From contig NZ_FUXG01000002.1 of NCBI RefSeq assembly GCF_900167095.1, forward strand, positions 1 through 64,000: DNA of 64,000 bases, written 5' to 3'. Made by a program: the position numbers and the translations under genes. The stretch's first letter is position 1. Each line of letters opens with the position of its first letter. Of the stretch, positions 45,216 through 55,400 are shown in pieces. The notes beneath the pieces are model-generated. The model was not told where the DNA came from and did not search any database. It worked only from the letters and a program-made list of their open reading frames with translations. The DNA is from Oceanospirillum multiglobuliferum (lineage in GTDB: Bacteria; Pseudomonadota; Gammaproteobacteria; Pseudomonadales; Halomonadaceae).

Positions 45216-45869
45216 GTGCAAGAGTTGCTCTCAGGGCAAGGTCTGGCATGTGAGCGAGATGATCGCCTATTGTTCAGTCACCTTCATTTTAGTCTTAACT
45301 GTGGTGATGTGCTGCAAATAGCAGGGCCTAATGGTACAGGCAAGACATCACTGCTGCGTATGTTAGCGGGTTTATTACCAGACTACGAAGGTGAAATTCG
45401 TTTTCAAGGCGAGTTGGTGAATGATAATGCCGACCATTTTCGTGAGAACCTGCTGTTTATCGGCCACCACCCAGGTATCAAACTTAATCTAACGCCAGAA
45501 GAGAACCTGCGTTGGTATCAATCGCTTTATCGACCTGCTAGTGATGAGCAAATTCGACAGGCGCTCGCCAAGGTGAAGTTGACAGGTTTTGAAGACGTAC
45601 CTTGTTATACCCTTTCTGCGGGGCAGCACCGTCGCGTGGCTTTAGCGCGTCTATTCTTACAAGCTGCGCCGCTGTGGATTTTAGATGAGCCTTTTACTGC
45701 CATTGACCAAGGTGGTGTTAAAGAGATTGAACAGTTAATCGCAGACCATGCGACTCAAGGTGGTGCGGTTATTCTTACTACTCATCACAATCTTTCCCTT
45801 CCGGTTGAACTTAAAGTGATAGATTTGGGTCAGACTGTGCAGTTAAAAATAGAGGGTGACGATGACTGA
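45216..45869 (+). CDS. ccmA: Cytochrome c maturation ABC ATPase CcmA
   Basis: ATPase of the CcmABCD complex that releases holo-CcmE. Walker A is GPNGTGKTS, the signature LSAGQHRRVALARL, and Walker B LWILDEPFTA. The frame is open upstream to a TTG at 45156, but the GTG at 45216 with AAAGG nine bases before gives a normal N-terminus (QELLSGQGLACERDDRLLF) and 217 residues. It is first of ccmABCDEFGHI and overlaps ccmB. Confidence 0.93.
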   Translation: MQELLSGQGLACERDDRLLFSHLHFSLNCGDVLQIAGPNGTGKTSLLRMLAGLLPDYEGEIRFQGELVNDNADHFRENLLFIGHHPGIKLNLTPEENLRWYQSLYRPASDEQIRQALAKVKLTGFEDVPCYTLSAGQHRRVALARLFLQAAPLWILDEPFTAIDQGGVKEIEQLIADHATQGGAVILTTHHNLSLPVELKVIDLGQTVQLKIEGDDD

Positions 45870-46578
45870 ACCGGTTGCAATGCAAACTGATTCTAATGCG
45901 ATCAGCTCATGGCGTGCCTTTATCGGTACTTTTAAGCGAGACCTGCTTTTAGTCTTTCGTCGCCGTTCTGATATTGTGAACCCGTTACTGTTTTTTACCA
46001 TCGCGGTAACCCTGTTCCCCTTGGGTATTAGTCCTGATGCGGTATTTCTTGCGCAGATTGCAGCAGGGGTTTTATGGGTTGCGGCCTTGTTAGCAACGCT
46101 ATTGTCATTGGATAGCCTATTTCAGCAAGATATGGCAGATGGGTCTTTAGAACAGTTGGTTATCAGCCCACATCCATTAGCCGTACTGGTCTTATCAAAA
46201 GTGTTAGTGCACTGGCTAGTGACAGGGCTGCCCTTAACGCTTCTGGCACCGTTGTTAGCTGTGATGATGTTTTTGCCCGATGCTGGATTTGGTACGCTAT
46301 TTATTAGCTTGTTATTAGGTACGCCTACTTTAAGCTTGATTGGCGCAATTGGCGCTGCACTTACAGTAGGGTTGCGCAGAACTGGCGTATTAATGACGTT
46401 ACTGATTTTACCTTTGTATATTCCTGTGTTGATTTTTGGCACAGGTGCAGTGATTTCTGCAAGCCAAGGTATGGCGGTAACAGGCCACTTGGCAATTTTA
46501 GGTGCACTGTTTTTGGTGGCTTTGGTCTCTGCGCCTTTAGCGGCAGGGGCGGCGTTGAAAATTAGTCTGAATGGCTAA
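45862..46578 (+). CDS. ccmB: Heme exporter membrane subunit CcmB
   Basis: Six-helix inner-membrane partner of CcmA (238 residues). It has the typical AFIGTFKRDLLLVFRRRSDIVNPLLFF N-terminus, DSLFQQDMADGSLEQLVISPHPL and the C-terminal small-residue-rich helix. ATG 45862 with AGAGGGTG upstream is preferred over an in-frame GTG at 45856. It overlaps ccmA by 8 bases. Confidence 0.95.
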   Translation: MTEPVAMQTDSNAISSWRAFIGTFKRDLLLVFRRRSDIVNPLLFFTIAVTLFPLGISPDAVFLAQIAAGVLWVAALLATLLSLDSLFQQDMADGSLEQLVISPHPLAVLVLSKVLVHWLVTGLPLTLLAPLLAVMMFLPDAGFGTLFISLLLGTPTLSLIGAIGAALTVGLRRTGVLMTLLILPLYIPVLIFGTGAVISASQGMAVTGHLAILGALFLVALVSAPLAAGAALKISLNG

Positions 46579-46629
46579 TCGTGCCAAGTCGACACAGATG
46601 AAATACTGAGTAATTTGGGTGAGTTGAAA

Positions 46630-47379
46630 ATGGCTTTTGATAAATTCTGGGCGTGGTTCCACCGTATGGGCTCGCCAAAGTGGTTCTACGAAATTTCAGG
46701 GCGCTGGATTCCTTGGTTTGCGACTGCGACTATTGTGCTTTTAACAGTAGGTGCTGTTTGGAGTTTGGCTTTTGCGCCGCAGGATTATCAACAAGGCAAT
46801 AGCTTTCGCATTATTTATATTCATGTACCTGCTGCAATTCTAGCTCAGTCGATCTTTTTCTCGATGGCACTTTGTGGTGCCATTGGTTTGATCTGGAAAA
46901 TGAAGGTAGCCGATATGGTTGCTAAATCTTGCGCTCCAATTGGTGCAAGTATGACCTTTATTGCACTGTTTACTGGTGCTGTTTGGGGCAAACCAACTTG
47001 GGGGGCTTGGTGGGTGTGGGATGCTCGACTGACCTCTATGCTAATCCTTCTATTTCTATATTTTGGCGTGATTGCCTTACAGTCTGCCTTTGATAGTAAA
47101 CAGTCTGCTGCTCGTGCCAGTGCAATTCTATCTTTGGTAGGCGTGGTGAATATTCCTATTATCAAGTACTCAGTAGAGTGGTGGAACACCTTGCATCAGC
47201 CCGCCACATTCAAGCTGACAGAAAAGCCTGCCATGCCGATGGAAATGTGGTTGCCGTTATTGATTATGGTGATTGGCTTTTACTGCTTTTTTGCCACGGT
47301 ACTGATGATGCGTACCCGTAATGAAATTCTAGAGCGCGAAAAGCGTACCCAGTGGGTTCAGGGTTTATTGAGTAAATAG
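46630..47379 (+). CDS. ccmC: Heme-handling protein CcmC
   Basis: Inner-membrane protein (249 residues, six helices) that attaches heme to CcmE. The tryptophan-rich heme-binding motif WGAWWVWDARLTS is present, flanked by His residues at helix ends. ATG 46630 (MAFDKFWAWFHRMG) follows a GGTGAG site. An in-frame TTG at 46615 is less likely. Confidence 0.95.
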   Translation: MAFDKFWAWFHRMGSPKWFYEISGRWIPWFATATIVLLTVGAVWSLAFAPQDYQQGNSFRIIYIHVPAAILAQSIFFSMALCGAIGLIWKMKVADMVAKSCAPIGASMTFIALFTGAVWGKPTWGAWWVWDARLTSMLILLFLYFGVIALQSAFDSKQSAARASAILSLVGVVNIPIIKYSVEWWNTLHQPATFKLTEKPAMPMEMWLPLLIMVIGFYCFFATVLMMRTRNEILEREKRTQWVQGLLSK

Positions 47380-47381
47380 CC

Positions 47382-47561
47382 ATGTATTTCGATTCTTTTT
47401 CTGAATTCCTCAATATGGGTGGTCACGGCTTGTATGTTTGGCTGGCCTATGGTTTGACCATTTTATTGTTGGTAATCAATTTTATTTTACCCATACGACA
47501 CAAGCGCAAGCTGCAACAAGAGCAAGCGCGTAAACTACGTCGGGAGCAGCAATCTCAATGA
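47382..47561 (+). CDS. ccmD: Heme exporter small subunit CcmD
   Basis: A 59-residue single-pass protein, [19 protein letters not shown]..., with one membrane helix (about 18-37) and a basic, Gln/Lys/Arg-rich cytoplasmic tail. The MGGHGxYVW pattern is characteristic. It lies two bases after the ccmC stop and overlaps ccmE by 4 bases (ATGA). CcmD stabilises CcmABC and helps release holo-CcmE. Confidence 0.93.
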   Translation: MYFDSFSEFLNMGGHGLYVWLAYGLTILLLVINFILPIRHKRKLQQEQARKLRREQQSQ

Positions 47562-48007
47562 ATCCAAAACGTAAAAAGAAGCTCATTCTGGTCAGTGCCA
47601 TGGTCGCAGCGGTCGGTATCGCCGTTGGTTTGGTTTTGTATGCGCTATCAGAGAATATCAATTTGTTTTACACCCCCACACAGATTGCAGATGGTGAGGC
47701 GCCAATAGGACAACGTATTCGAGCCGGAGGCATGGTGGTCGATGGCAGCGTAAAGCGTGCGCCAGATAGTCTACAAGTGCAATTTGCAGTAACCGATTAC
47801 AAACATGAAGTTGTTGTAAGCTATACCGGAATTTTGCCTGATCTATTTCGTGAAGGGCAAGGTATTGTCACTATGGGGGCAATGGATGATAAAGGTATTT
47901 TTCAAGCCGTAGAAGTACTGGCTAAACATGATGAAAACTACATGCCGCCCGAAGTAGAAGCCGCCCTAAAAGCCAGTGGCAAAACAGCAGCTGACTATCA
48001 GAAATAA
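47558..48007 (+). CDS. ccmE: Heme chaperone CcmE
   Basis: Periplasmic, membrane-anchored heme carrier (149 residues). One N-terminal membrane helix (about 9-29) precedes an OB-fold domain ([11 protein letters not shown]...[19 protein letters not shown]), and the covalent heme-binding His is in [15 protein letters not shown]. It starts inside the ccmD stop codon. Confidence 0.96.
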   Translation: MNPKRKKKLILVSAMVAAVGIAVGLVLYALSENINLFYTPTQIADGEAPIGQRIRAGGMVVDGSVKRAPDSLQVQFAVTDYKHEVVVSYTGILPDLFREGQGIVTMGAMDDKGIFQAVEVLAKHDENYMPPEVEAALKASGKTAADYQK

Positions 48008-48096
48008 CTGGCTGTCAGAAATAAATACACTGCAAGTGATCTCTCTTTTAGGCCTTGTTTATCGCAAGGCCAAACCATCTGCAAACAGAGGTTAAT

Positions 48097-50121
48097 ATGA
48101 CCGAATTAATGTTACCGGAGTTGGGCCATTACGCCTTGATTCTGGCATTGGTGATGGCGTTAGTTCAAGCGGTTGTACCGCTGTTGGGCGCTCAGCTGAA
48201 AATGACAGGTTGGATGAGTTATGGCACCCCGATGGTTTGGGGACAGTTCTTTTTTGTCAGCGTCTCCCTCTTTATGTTGGGCTATGCCTTTGTCACCGAT
48301 GACTTCTCTGTGGCCTATGTGGCGAGCAACTCTAACACTCAGTTACCCACGCCCTATAAAATTAGTGCGGTGTGGGGAGGTCACGAAGGTTCCTTACTGT
48401 TATGGGTTTGGATTTTAGCGGCGTGGAGTTTTGCGGTCACACTATTCAGCCGTAGTTTGCCAGAAGATATGTTGGCACGAGTTGTTGCTGTACTGGGTAT
48501 GGTCAGTGTGGGCTTCTTGTCTTTTGTTTTGCATACCTCAAATCCTTTTAACCGCATATTGCCGCAAATTCCTCGTGAAGGCAGTGACTTGAACCCGCTT
48601 TTGCAAGACTTCGGGCTTATTGTCCATCCGCCGATGTTGTATATGGGCTATGTGGGTTTTTCAGTTGCATTCGCTTTTGCTATCGCCGCACTTATCAGTG
48701 GTCGTTTAGATACCGCTTGGGCGCGTTGGTCTCGCCCTTGGACAAGTGTGGCTTGGGCATTTCTGACTTTGGGTATTGCACTAGGCAGCTGGTGGGCTTA
48801 CTACGAGCTTGGCTGGGGCGGCTGGTGGTTCTGGGATCCGGTAGAAAATGCGTCTCTTATGCCTTGGCTGGTCGGTACTGCTTTGATGCACTCATTGGCG
48901 GTGACAGAAAAGCGTGGTGTGTTTAAAAACTGGACCGTATTACTGGCGATCTTTGCATTTTCATTGAGTCTGCTAGGCACTTTCCTTGTACGTTCTGGGG
49001 TTTTGACCTCTGTACATGCCTTTGCTACTGACCCTGAGCGTGGCTATTACATTCTGGCGCTGTTGGCGATTACTATTGGCGGCTCTTTTGTGCTTTACGC
49101 CCTGCGTGCGCCTGATATTAAAGCCAAAGTGCGTTTTACTTGGATGTCCCGCGAAGCTTTTTTGCTGGTCAATAACATTATGCTTGTGATTGTGATGGCG
49201 ACAGTATTGTTGGGCACAATCTACCCGCTGATTTTAGATGCGCTGGGCCTTGGTAAAATCTCTGTTGGCCCACCGTATTTTAATGCACTCTTCGTTCCCT
49301 TGATGAGTATTCTGGCTGTGTTTATGGGCCTTGGCCCTGCATCACGCTGGAAGAACACAGAGCGCAGCACTCTAATCAAGCGTGTTTGGTTGTCGGCAGC
49401 TATCAGTGTTGTGGCCGGTGCAGCCTTACCTTTTATTATGGGTGGAAAATGGAACGGTTATGTCTTTTTAGGCATGATGCTGGCGCTGTGGATCTTCTTA
49501 ACACAGATGCGTGATATCGCCGACAAGCTTAAGCATAAAGGTTGGAATGTTAAAGGGCTGATGAGCTTAGGGCGTAGCTATTGGGGCATGGTGTTAGGGC
49601 ATGTAGGCGCTGTAATCACTGTTGTGGGGATGACGCTAGTTGCGAACTACACCCAAGAGCTAGATGCCCGCATGTTGCCTGGCAGTAAAGTGACCATGGG
49701 CGAGTTTCAGTTTGAGCTGACAGATATTCGTCATGTTGATGGTCCTAACTGGACCGCAGAGCAAAGTGAAATTCGTATTTGGGAAGGCGATAAGCTGGTC
49801 TCTGTATTGTATCCACAAAAACGTCGCTATACCGCTCGTAACCAAGTGATGACTGAGGCTTCCATTGACTGGGGGTTATTTAGAGATCTCTATGTTGCAA
49901 TGGGCGAGCCATTAGAAGGCGGTGCTTGGGCGGTACGCGTACAGCATAAACCTTTTGTTCGTTGGTTATGGATTGGTGGCGTTGTGATGACTCTAGGTGG
50001 TTTACTTGCCGCATTTGACAAGCGTTATCGCCAAAAAGCGATGCGTCAGGCGGGTGTAACCGTACAAGCTACTGAGTCAGAAAATAAGGACACTGGTGCT
50101 GTGACAGGAGCTTCCGCATGA
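48097..50121 (+). CDS. ccmF: Heme lyase subunit CcmF
   Basis: Large multi-pass protein (674 residues) that ligates heme to apocytochrome c. It has the WWD heme motif WGGWWFWDPVENASLMPW, the HEGS motif AVWGGHEGSLLLW, and conserved His residues (VHPPMLYMGY). The open frame extends to 48055, but the ATG at 48097 follows ACAGAGG and gives a normal start, MTELMLPELGHYAL. It overlaps ccmG by 4 bases. Confidence 0.95.
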   Translation: MTELMLPELGHYALILALVMALVQAVVPLLGAQLKMTGWMSYGTPMVWGQFFFVSVSLFMLGYAFVTDDFSVAYVASNSNTQLPTPYKISAVWGGHEGSLLLWVWILAAWSFAVTLFSRSLPEDMLARVVAVLGMVSVGFLSFVLHTSNPFNRILPQIPREGSDLNPLLQDFGLIVHPPMLYMGYVGFSVAFAFAIAALISGRLDTAWARWSRPWTSVAWAFLTLGIALGSWWAYYELGWGGWWFWDPVENASLMPWLVGTALMHSLAVTEKRGVFKNWTVLLAIFAFSLSLLGTFLVRSGVLTSVHAFATDPERGYYILALLAITIGGSFVLYALRAPDIKAKVRFTWMSREAFLLVNNIMLVIVMATVLLGTIYPLILDALGLGKISVGPPYFNALFVPLMSILAVFMGLGPASRWKNTERSTLIKRVWLSAAISVVAGAALPFIMGGKWNGYVFLGMMLALWIFLTQMRDIADKLKHKGWNVKGLMSLGRSYWGMVLGHVGAVITVVGMTLVANYTQELDARMLPGSKVTMGEFQFELTDIRHVDGPNWTAEQSEIRIWEGDKLVSVLYPQKRRYTARNQVMTEASIDWGLFRDLYVAMGEPLEGGAWAVRVQHKPFVRWLWIGGVVMTLGGLLAAFDKRYRQKAMRQAGVTVQATESENKDTGAVTGASA

Positions 50122-50648
50122 ATAAACGTCTGATTTTATTTATACCCTTAGTACTATTTTTTGTATTGGGCTTTTTCTTTTGGCAGGGCTTGAAGCTTGA
50201 TCCAAGAGAGATGCCATCAGCCTTGATTGGCAAAGCATTTCCCTCTTTTACTTTGAACACAGTAAAGGATGAGTCAGCACAGATCACAGAACAAGTACTG
50301 CAAGGTAAAGTGTCATTGGTTAATGTTTGGGCGACTTGGTGCGTGTCTTGTCGTCAAGAACACCCTGAATTGGTACGTATTGCCCGTGAAACTGGTATTC
50401 CCATTTTTGGTTTGAACTACAAAGATGAGCGTGGTGCTGCCCTAAAGTGGCTAGATGAGTACATGGATCCTTATCAGTTCAGCCTATATGACGTTGATGG
50501 TCGTTTAGGTTTAGACCTAGGGGTTTATGGCGCACCTGAAACCTACATTGTTGATAAACAAGGCATTATACGTTACCGCTTTGTAGGTGTTATTGACCGT
50601 CAAATTTGGCAGCAAGAGTTGTTACCTGAGGTGAAGAAATGGCAATAG
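50118..50648 (+). CDS. ccmG: Periplasmic thiol:disulfide oxidoreductase CcmG/DsbE
   Basis: Membrane-anchored thioredoxin-like protein (176 residues) that keeps apocytochrome cysteines reduced. An N-terminal helix (about 5-24) is followed by the active site WATWCVSCRQEHPE (CVSC) and the GVYGAPETYIVD region with the cis-proline. It overlaps both ccmF (4 bases) and ccmH (10 bases). Confidence 0.95.
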   Translation: MNKRLILFIPLVLFFVLGFFFWQGLKLDPREMPSALIGKAFPSFTLNTVKDESAQITEQVLQGKVSLVNVWATWCVSCRQEHPELVRIARETGIPIFGLNYKDERGAALKWLDEYMDPYQFSLYDVDGRLGLDLGVYGAPETYIVDKQGIIRYRFVGVIDRQIWQQELLPEVKKWQ

Positions 50649-51190
50649 CTTTCCCACTACAAATGAGCAAGCCCTCTGGGCTGACAGGGCGTTTTTGGAC
50701 GCGCTCTTTCTTGCTGCTAATGTTCAGCCTATTGCCAAGTTTAGCGCAGGCAAACATTGATGCGTTTGAGTTTAGCAATGAAGAGCTGCGTAATCGTTAT
50801 CAGCATTTGGCCTTTATCTTGCGCTGCCCAAAATGCCAGAACCAAAATATCATCGACTCTAACGCCCCCATCGCTTCAGACCTGCGCATACAAGTTCATC
50901 GCCTGCTGCATGAAGGTTTTGACGATGAGCAGATCATTGATTTTATGGTGGCGCGCTATGGCGACTTCGTTTTGTATGAACCGCCTGTTAATCGCTTAAC
51001 TTATCTGCTTTGGTATGGCCCAGTAATTTTGGTCATGATTGGACTGCTGGTCGTCGTTATTATGATACGTAACCGCAAACAGCAAGCTAATGCCGATGAA
51101 GCGATGGATAGCCAGTCCCGTGAACGCTTAAACCAAGTGTTAAAGCAGAAAACTGTTAACAGTAGTGGCAAAAAGAAAAGCCGCCGCTAA
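50639..51190 (+). CDS. ccmH: Cytochrome c maturation protein CcmH (CcmL type)
   Basis: Periplasmic-facing thioreductase (183 residues). A signal sequence (about 22-38, ending AQA) precedes the redox motif LRCPKCQNQNI (CPKC), and a membrane helix follows at about 124-143. A charged cytoplasmic tail (KQKTVNSSGKKKSRR) ends the protein. In this split arrangement, CcmI supplies the TPR part. Confidence 0.94.
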   Translation: MAIAFPLQMSKPSGLTGRFWTRSFLLLMFSLLPSLAQANIDAFEFSNEELRNRYQHLAFILRCPKCQNQNIIDSNAPIASDLRIQVHRLLHEGFDDEQIIDFMVARYGDFVLYEPPVNRLTYLLWYGPVILVMIGLLVVVIMIRNRKQQANADEAMDSQSRERLNQVLKQKTVNSSGKKKSRR

Positions 51191-51212
51191 AACTGAGTAT
51201 TTGAGATAACCC

Positions 51213-52430
51213 ATGACATCACTTTGGATCGGTATAGCGGCATTAACCGCAATGGCTGCCCTTTTTATGCTGTTGCCGTTGCTCAGAAAAAACAATCAAA
51301 ACGCAGAGTTGACAGAAGCTGAGCGTACAGAACAAAACGTGGCGATGTATCGTCAACGTTTAGCAGAGCTTGAAGCAGAAAAAGCCCAAGGCAACTTACT
51401 AGCAGAGCAGTTTGATCAGATGCAGTCTGAGCTTGAACAAACGCTGTTAGATGATGTGGGGGATAAAGATGCCCCTGTCCTTAAGGCCACTCGCCCTAGC
51501 TGGCTATTGAGTATTTGCCTAATTGCATTGGTCACGATCGGATCTTTAGGTTGGTACTTTCAGTTTGGTAATAGTCGTCATGTTGAACTGACGATGGAGC
51601 GCCAAAATGGCAATATGCCTTCAGTTGATGAACTGGTCATACGCTTAGAAGAGAGCTTGCGTGATAACCCAGAAAGTGTAGACGGCTGGTATTTGTTAGC
51701 CCGTACTTATATGAATATGGGACGTTTTGCCGAAGCTGCACAAGCGATGGAAAAAGTAATTAAGCTTGAGGGCCGTACCGCTGTCGCACTAGCACAGTAT
51801 GCGCAGGCGTTGTACTTCTCGCAAAACAATCAAATGACGACAAAGATCAGCAACCTATTAGATGAAGCACTAGGTATTGATCCTAATGAAGCTGCGGCGT
51901 TAGGTCTGCGTGGTATTGCTGCTTTTGAAGCTTCAGATTATCGCACCGCCATTGAGTTTTGGCAGAAAGCGCTGGCAAACATTCAAGACCCCAACAGTGC
52001 CAGTGCCTTGCGCTCAGGTGTTGCTGAAGCAGTGCGCCGCTTAGAAGCAGCGGGTGAAAAAGTAGAGGTTGCAATAACAGGGCCTCGAATCAAAGTTCGA
52101 GTGAGCTTATCAGAAGCATTAAAAGCGCAAGCCAAGCCTGAAGACACGGTGTTTGTTTTTGCACGCTCACCTGCGGGTGGCCCGCCAATGCCTTTGGCAG
52201 CAGCGCGTTTTACAGTGGCTGATCTGCCTGTTGATATTACCTTAGATGACTCTATGGCCGTGGCACCTATGGCACGTTTGTCCAGTGCTCAGCAGGTGAA
52301 TTTAACTGCTCGTATCACCAAAGCGGGCACACCTGAGCCTCAAGCGGGTGATTTACAAGGTATGAGCGGGCCTTATCCCGTCAGCCACCAAGAGGTTGTA
52401 TCTATCATTATCACGGATGTAGTGCAGTAG
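51213..52430 (+). CDS. ccmI: Apocytochrome c chaperone CcmI
   Basis: Binds apocytochrome C-termini and feeds them to CcmF/H. The 405 residues have a membrane helix at 3-23, a coiled coil (about 35-80), a second membrane helix (about 95-113), TPR repeats (about 150-260: DGWYLLARTYMNMGRFAEAAQAMEKVI, AAALGLRGIAAFEASDYRTAIEFW) and a C-terminal beta domain. It is the last gene of the ccm operon, 20 bases before smc. Confidence 0.92.
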   Translation: MTSLWIGIAALTAMAALFMLLPLLRKNNQNAELTEAERTEQNVAMYRQRLAELEAEKAQGNLLAEQFDQMQSELEQTLLDDVGDKDAPVLKATRPSWLLSICLIALVTIGSLGWYFQFGNSRHVELTMERQNGNMPSVDELVIRLEESLRDNPESVDGWYLLARTYMNMGRFAEAAQAMEKVIKLEGRTAVALAQYAQALYFSQNNQMTTKISNLLDEALGIDPNEAAALGLRGIAAFEASDYRTAIEFWQKALANIQDPNSASALRSGVAEAVRRLEAAGEKVEVAITGPRIKVRVSLSEALKAQAKPEDTVFVFARSPAGGPPMPLAAARFTVADLPVDITLDDSMAVAPMARLSSAQQVNLTARITKAGTPEPQAGDLQGMSGPYPVSHQEVVSIIITDVVQ

Positions 52431-52449
52431 TCTGCATGGGTAATCATCA

Positions 52450-55400
52450 ATGCGGCTGAAGTGTATTCGCTTATCAGGATTTAAATCTTTTGTAGACGCC
52501 ACAACCGTGCCGTTCAGCAAAAATATGACCTGTGTGGTCGGGCCAAATGGTTGTGGCAAATCGAATATTATTGATGCCGTACGTTGGGTGATGGGGGAAA
52601 GCTCCGCCAAGCACCTGCGCGGGGAGTCGATGACCGATGTGATTTTCAACGGCTCGACCTCCCGTAAGCCTGTTGGGCAAGCTTCTATCGAGTTGGTGTT
52701 TGATAACAGCGATGGCAGCTTGCAGGGGCAATATGGCCAATACGCTGAGATTGCCCTTAAGCGCCAAGTAACCCGTGATGGTCAGTCGAACTATTTCTTA
52801 AATGGCACCAAATGCCGTCGTAAAGATATTACCGAAATCTTTATGGGCACGGGTTTAGGGCCGCGCAGTTATGCCATTATTGAGCAAGGCATGATTTCGC
52901 GCTTGATTGATGCCAAGCCAGAAGAACTGCGGGCGACTATCGAAGAAGCGGCAGGTATCTCTAAATATAAAGAGCGGCGTAAAGAAACCGAAAGCCGAAT
53001 GCGCCGCACCCACGAAAACCTTGAACGCTTACAAGACATTCGAGATGAGCTAGAGCGCCAACTACAACGTTTACAGCGTCAAGCTGAAGCCGCACAGCGC
53101 TATCGTGAGCTGAAAAGCCAAGATCGTCGTTTAAAAGGGCAGCTGCGGGCGATTCGTTGGCGTGATCTGGATTTTCAAATCCGTCAATTTGTACAAGTGA
53201 TTGGCGATTTAGAGCAGCAGTCTGAAAAACATCTATTTGCCCTGCGGCGCTCAGAAACAGAGATTGAAAGTAGCCGACAGCAGCATCAAACCGCTAATGA
53301 TCAGCTAGAACAACTGCAAGCTGTGTTTTATGAGTTGGGCAATCAGATCACTCGACTCGAACAACAAATGAGCCACCGCCAACAGCGTGGTCAACAGTTG
53401 CAAATTGATTTGGCAGAGGTTGATCGTAACCTACAGGAAAGCCGCTATCAGCAAGAGCAAGATCAACTGCGCCTGCAAGAGGTTGAGCGACAGCTCGAAA
53501 CGGTGCTGCCTGACTTTGAGCTGCAACAAGCCCGTTGTGAAAGCTTAGAACTTGCCCTTGAAAGCTCAGAAGAGCAAGTACAAGCGTGGCAAAATCGTTG
53601 GGACAACTTCAATCAGCAAGCCCAACAGTATCAGCGAGAAGCTGAGCTGGCACAAAGTCGTATTCAGCAGCATGACCGTACCCTGCAAGAGCTGAATCAA
53701 CGTCGGCAGCGTTTACAAACGCAACTGGCAGAACTGAGTGCTCCTGAGTTAGAAGATGAAGAACTCGCCCTATTACAAGAGCGCGCGTTAGAGCATGAGT
53801 TGAACCTTGAGCAGCTAGAGGAAAGCACTTTTAGCCTTAAAGAGCAGCTTCAAGATTGTCGTGAGCAACTGAGTCAACAACAGCAGCAGTTAGATCAAGC
53901 GCGCTCTCAGCAGCAGATCAATCAAGGTCGCTTGGCTTCACTACAAGCGTTGCAAGAAGCCGCATTGGCCGATGATGATCCACAGCTACAGCAGTGGTTA
54001 GCGGATCAAAATCTCGACCAAGCCCCCAAGCTGGCACAGCAGTTAGAGGTCACACCCCGTTGGGCATTGGCGGTAGAAACGGTGTTGGCTGATCAGCTAC
54101 AAGCGCTCAGTTGCAAAAGCTTGCAGCTACCTGAATTGGCTCATCACTTAGAGCAGCAGCTTGAACACTGGCCGCAGGCTAATATCGCATTTCACCTGCA
54201 AGACCAAGCGCAAAATCTACCCGTTGAACAAACCTTAGCCGCACAAGTGCAGATACAAGGGGCCGTGCCTGAGGCGCTGTATCTTGTCGTCACTGCGGAT
54301 AATGTGCAGCAAGCCTTTCAGCGTTTGGCGCAGTTACCTGCAGGCTATTCCGTGATCACTGAAAGCGGCATCTGGCTAGGCAAAGGCTGGTTACGTTATC
54401 AAAAAGGCAACCAGCAAGCCCAAGGTGTTTTGAATCGTGGCCGTGAAATTGAACAATTACTACAGCAACAAGAAACCACTGCTCAAACACTGCTTGAGTT
54501 AGAACTTAAGTTAGAAGAGTTACAGCAACAGCAAGTACAAATAGAACAGCAGGTGTCTCATCAGGCTGATCAGCGGATGCTGGCACAAAAGCATAAAAGT
54601 GACTTAGACAGCCAAATTCGTACTCGTCAACTCAAGCTTGAGCAGTTCAATGAGCGTCAGCGTCATCTCAACGAAGAACTGATGCAAGTACAAGAGCGCA
54701 TTGCCGAAGAAGAGATCACGCAAGAGGAAACCCGTGAACATTGGCAAATTGCCCTAGAGAAAACGGAAGAATTTGCCGAGCAAAAAGAGCAATTGCAAAC
54801 GGATCGAGAACAGTTCCGTGAACAGTATGAGCGTCAGCGTCAGTCTGTGCGTATCGAGCGAGATAGCCTACACCAATTGGCACTTCGCAAGCAGGAACTC
54901 ACCGGACAGCAACAACTGGCACAAAGTGGTGTTGAACGTTTAGAGCTACAAATTGAGCGCTTATTAGAAAAACGTGAGCAGTTGATTGAAAGCTTTGAGA
55001 ACATTCAAGAGCCTAAAGAAGACAGCGAAATTTTATTGGATGAGCTGATCGAACAACGCACCGAAAAAGAAGAGCAGCTGTTAGCCGTGCGTGAAAAGAC
55101 TCAGCAACTCAATGATCATATGCGTCAGCTAGAAAAAAGTCGTGGTGAGCATGAGCGTGAGCTTGAGCGTGTACGCACCGAGCTGGAAAAAATGCGCATG
55201 CAGCAGCAGGCGCTTTCGGTTCAGCGTGAAGGTATTAATGAACAGTTAGATGAGATTGGGGGCGATCTTGAAAGTTTGCTCACTGATTTGCCCGAAGATG
55301 CAACCGCCTCAGTTTGGCAACAGCGCCAAGAGGAAGTGTCAGAAAAAATCAAACGGTTGGGTGCGATTAACCTAGCCGCCATTGAAGAATATGAAGCGCA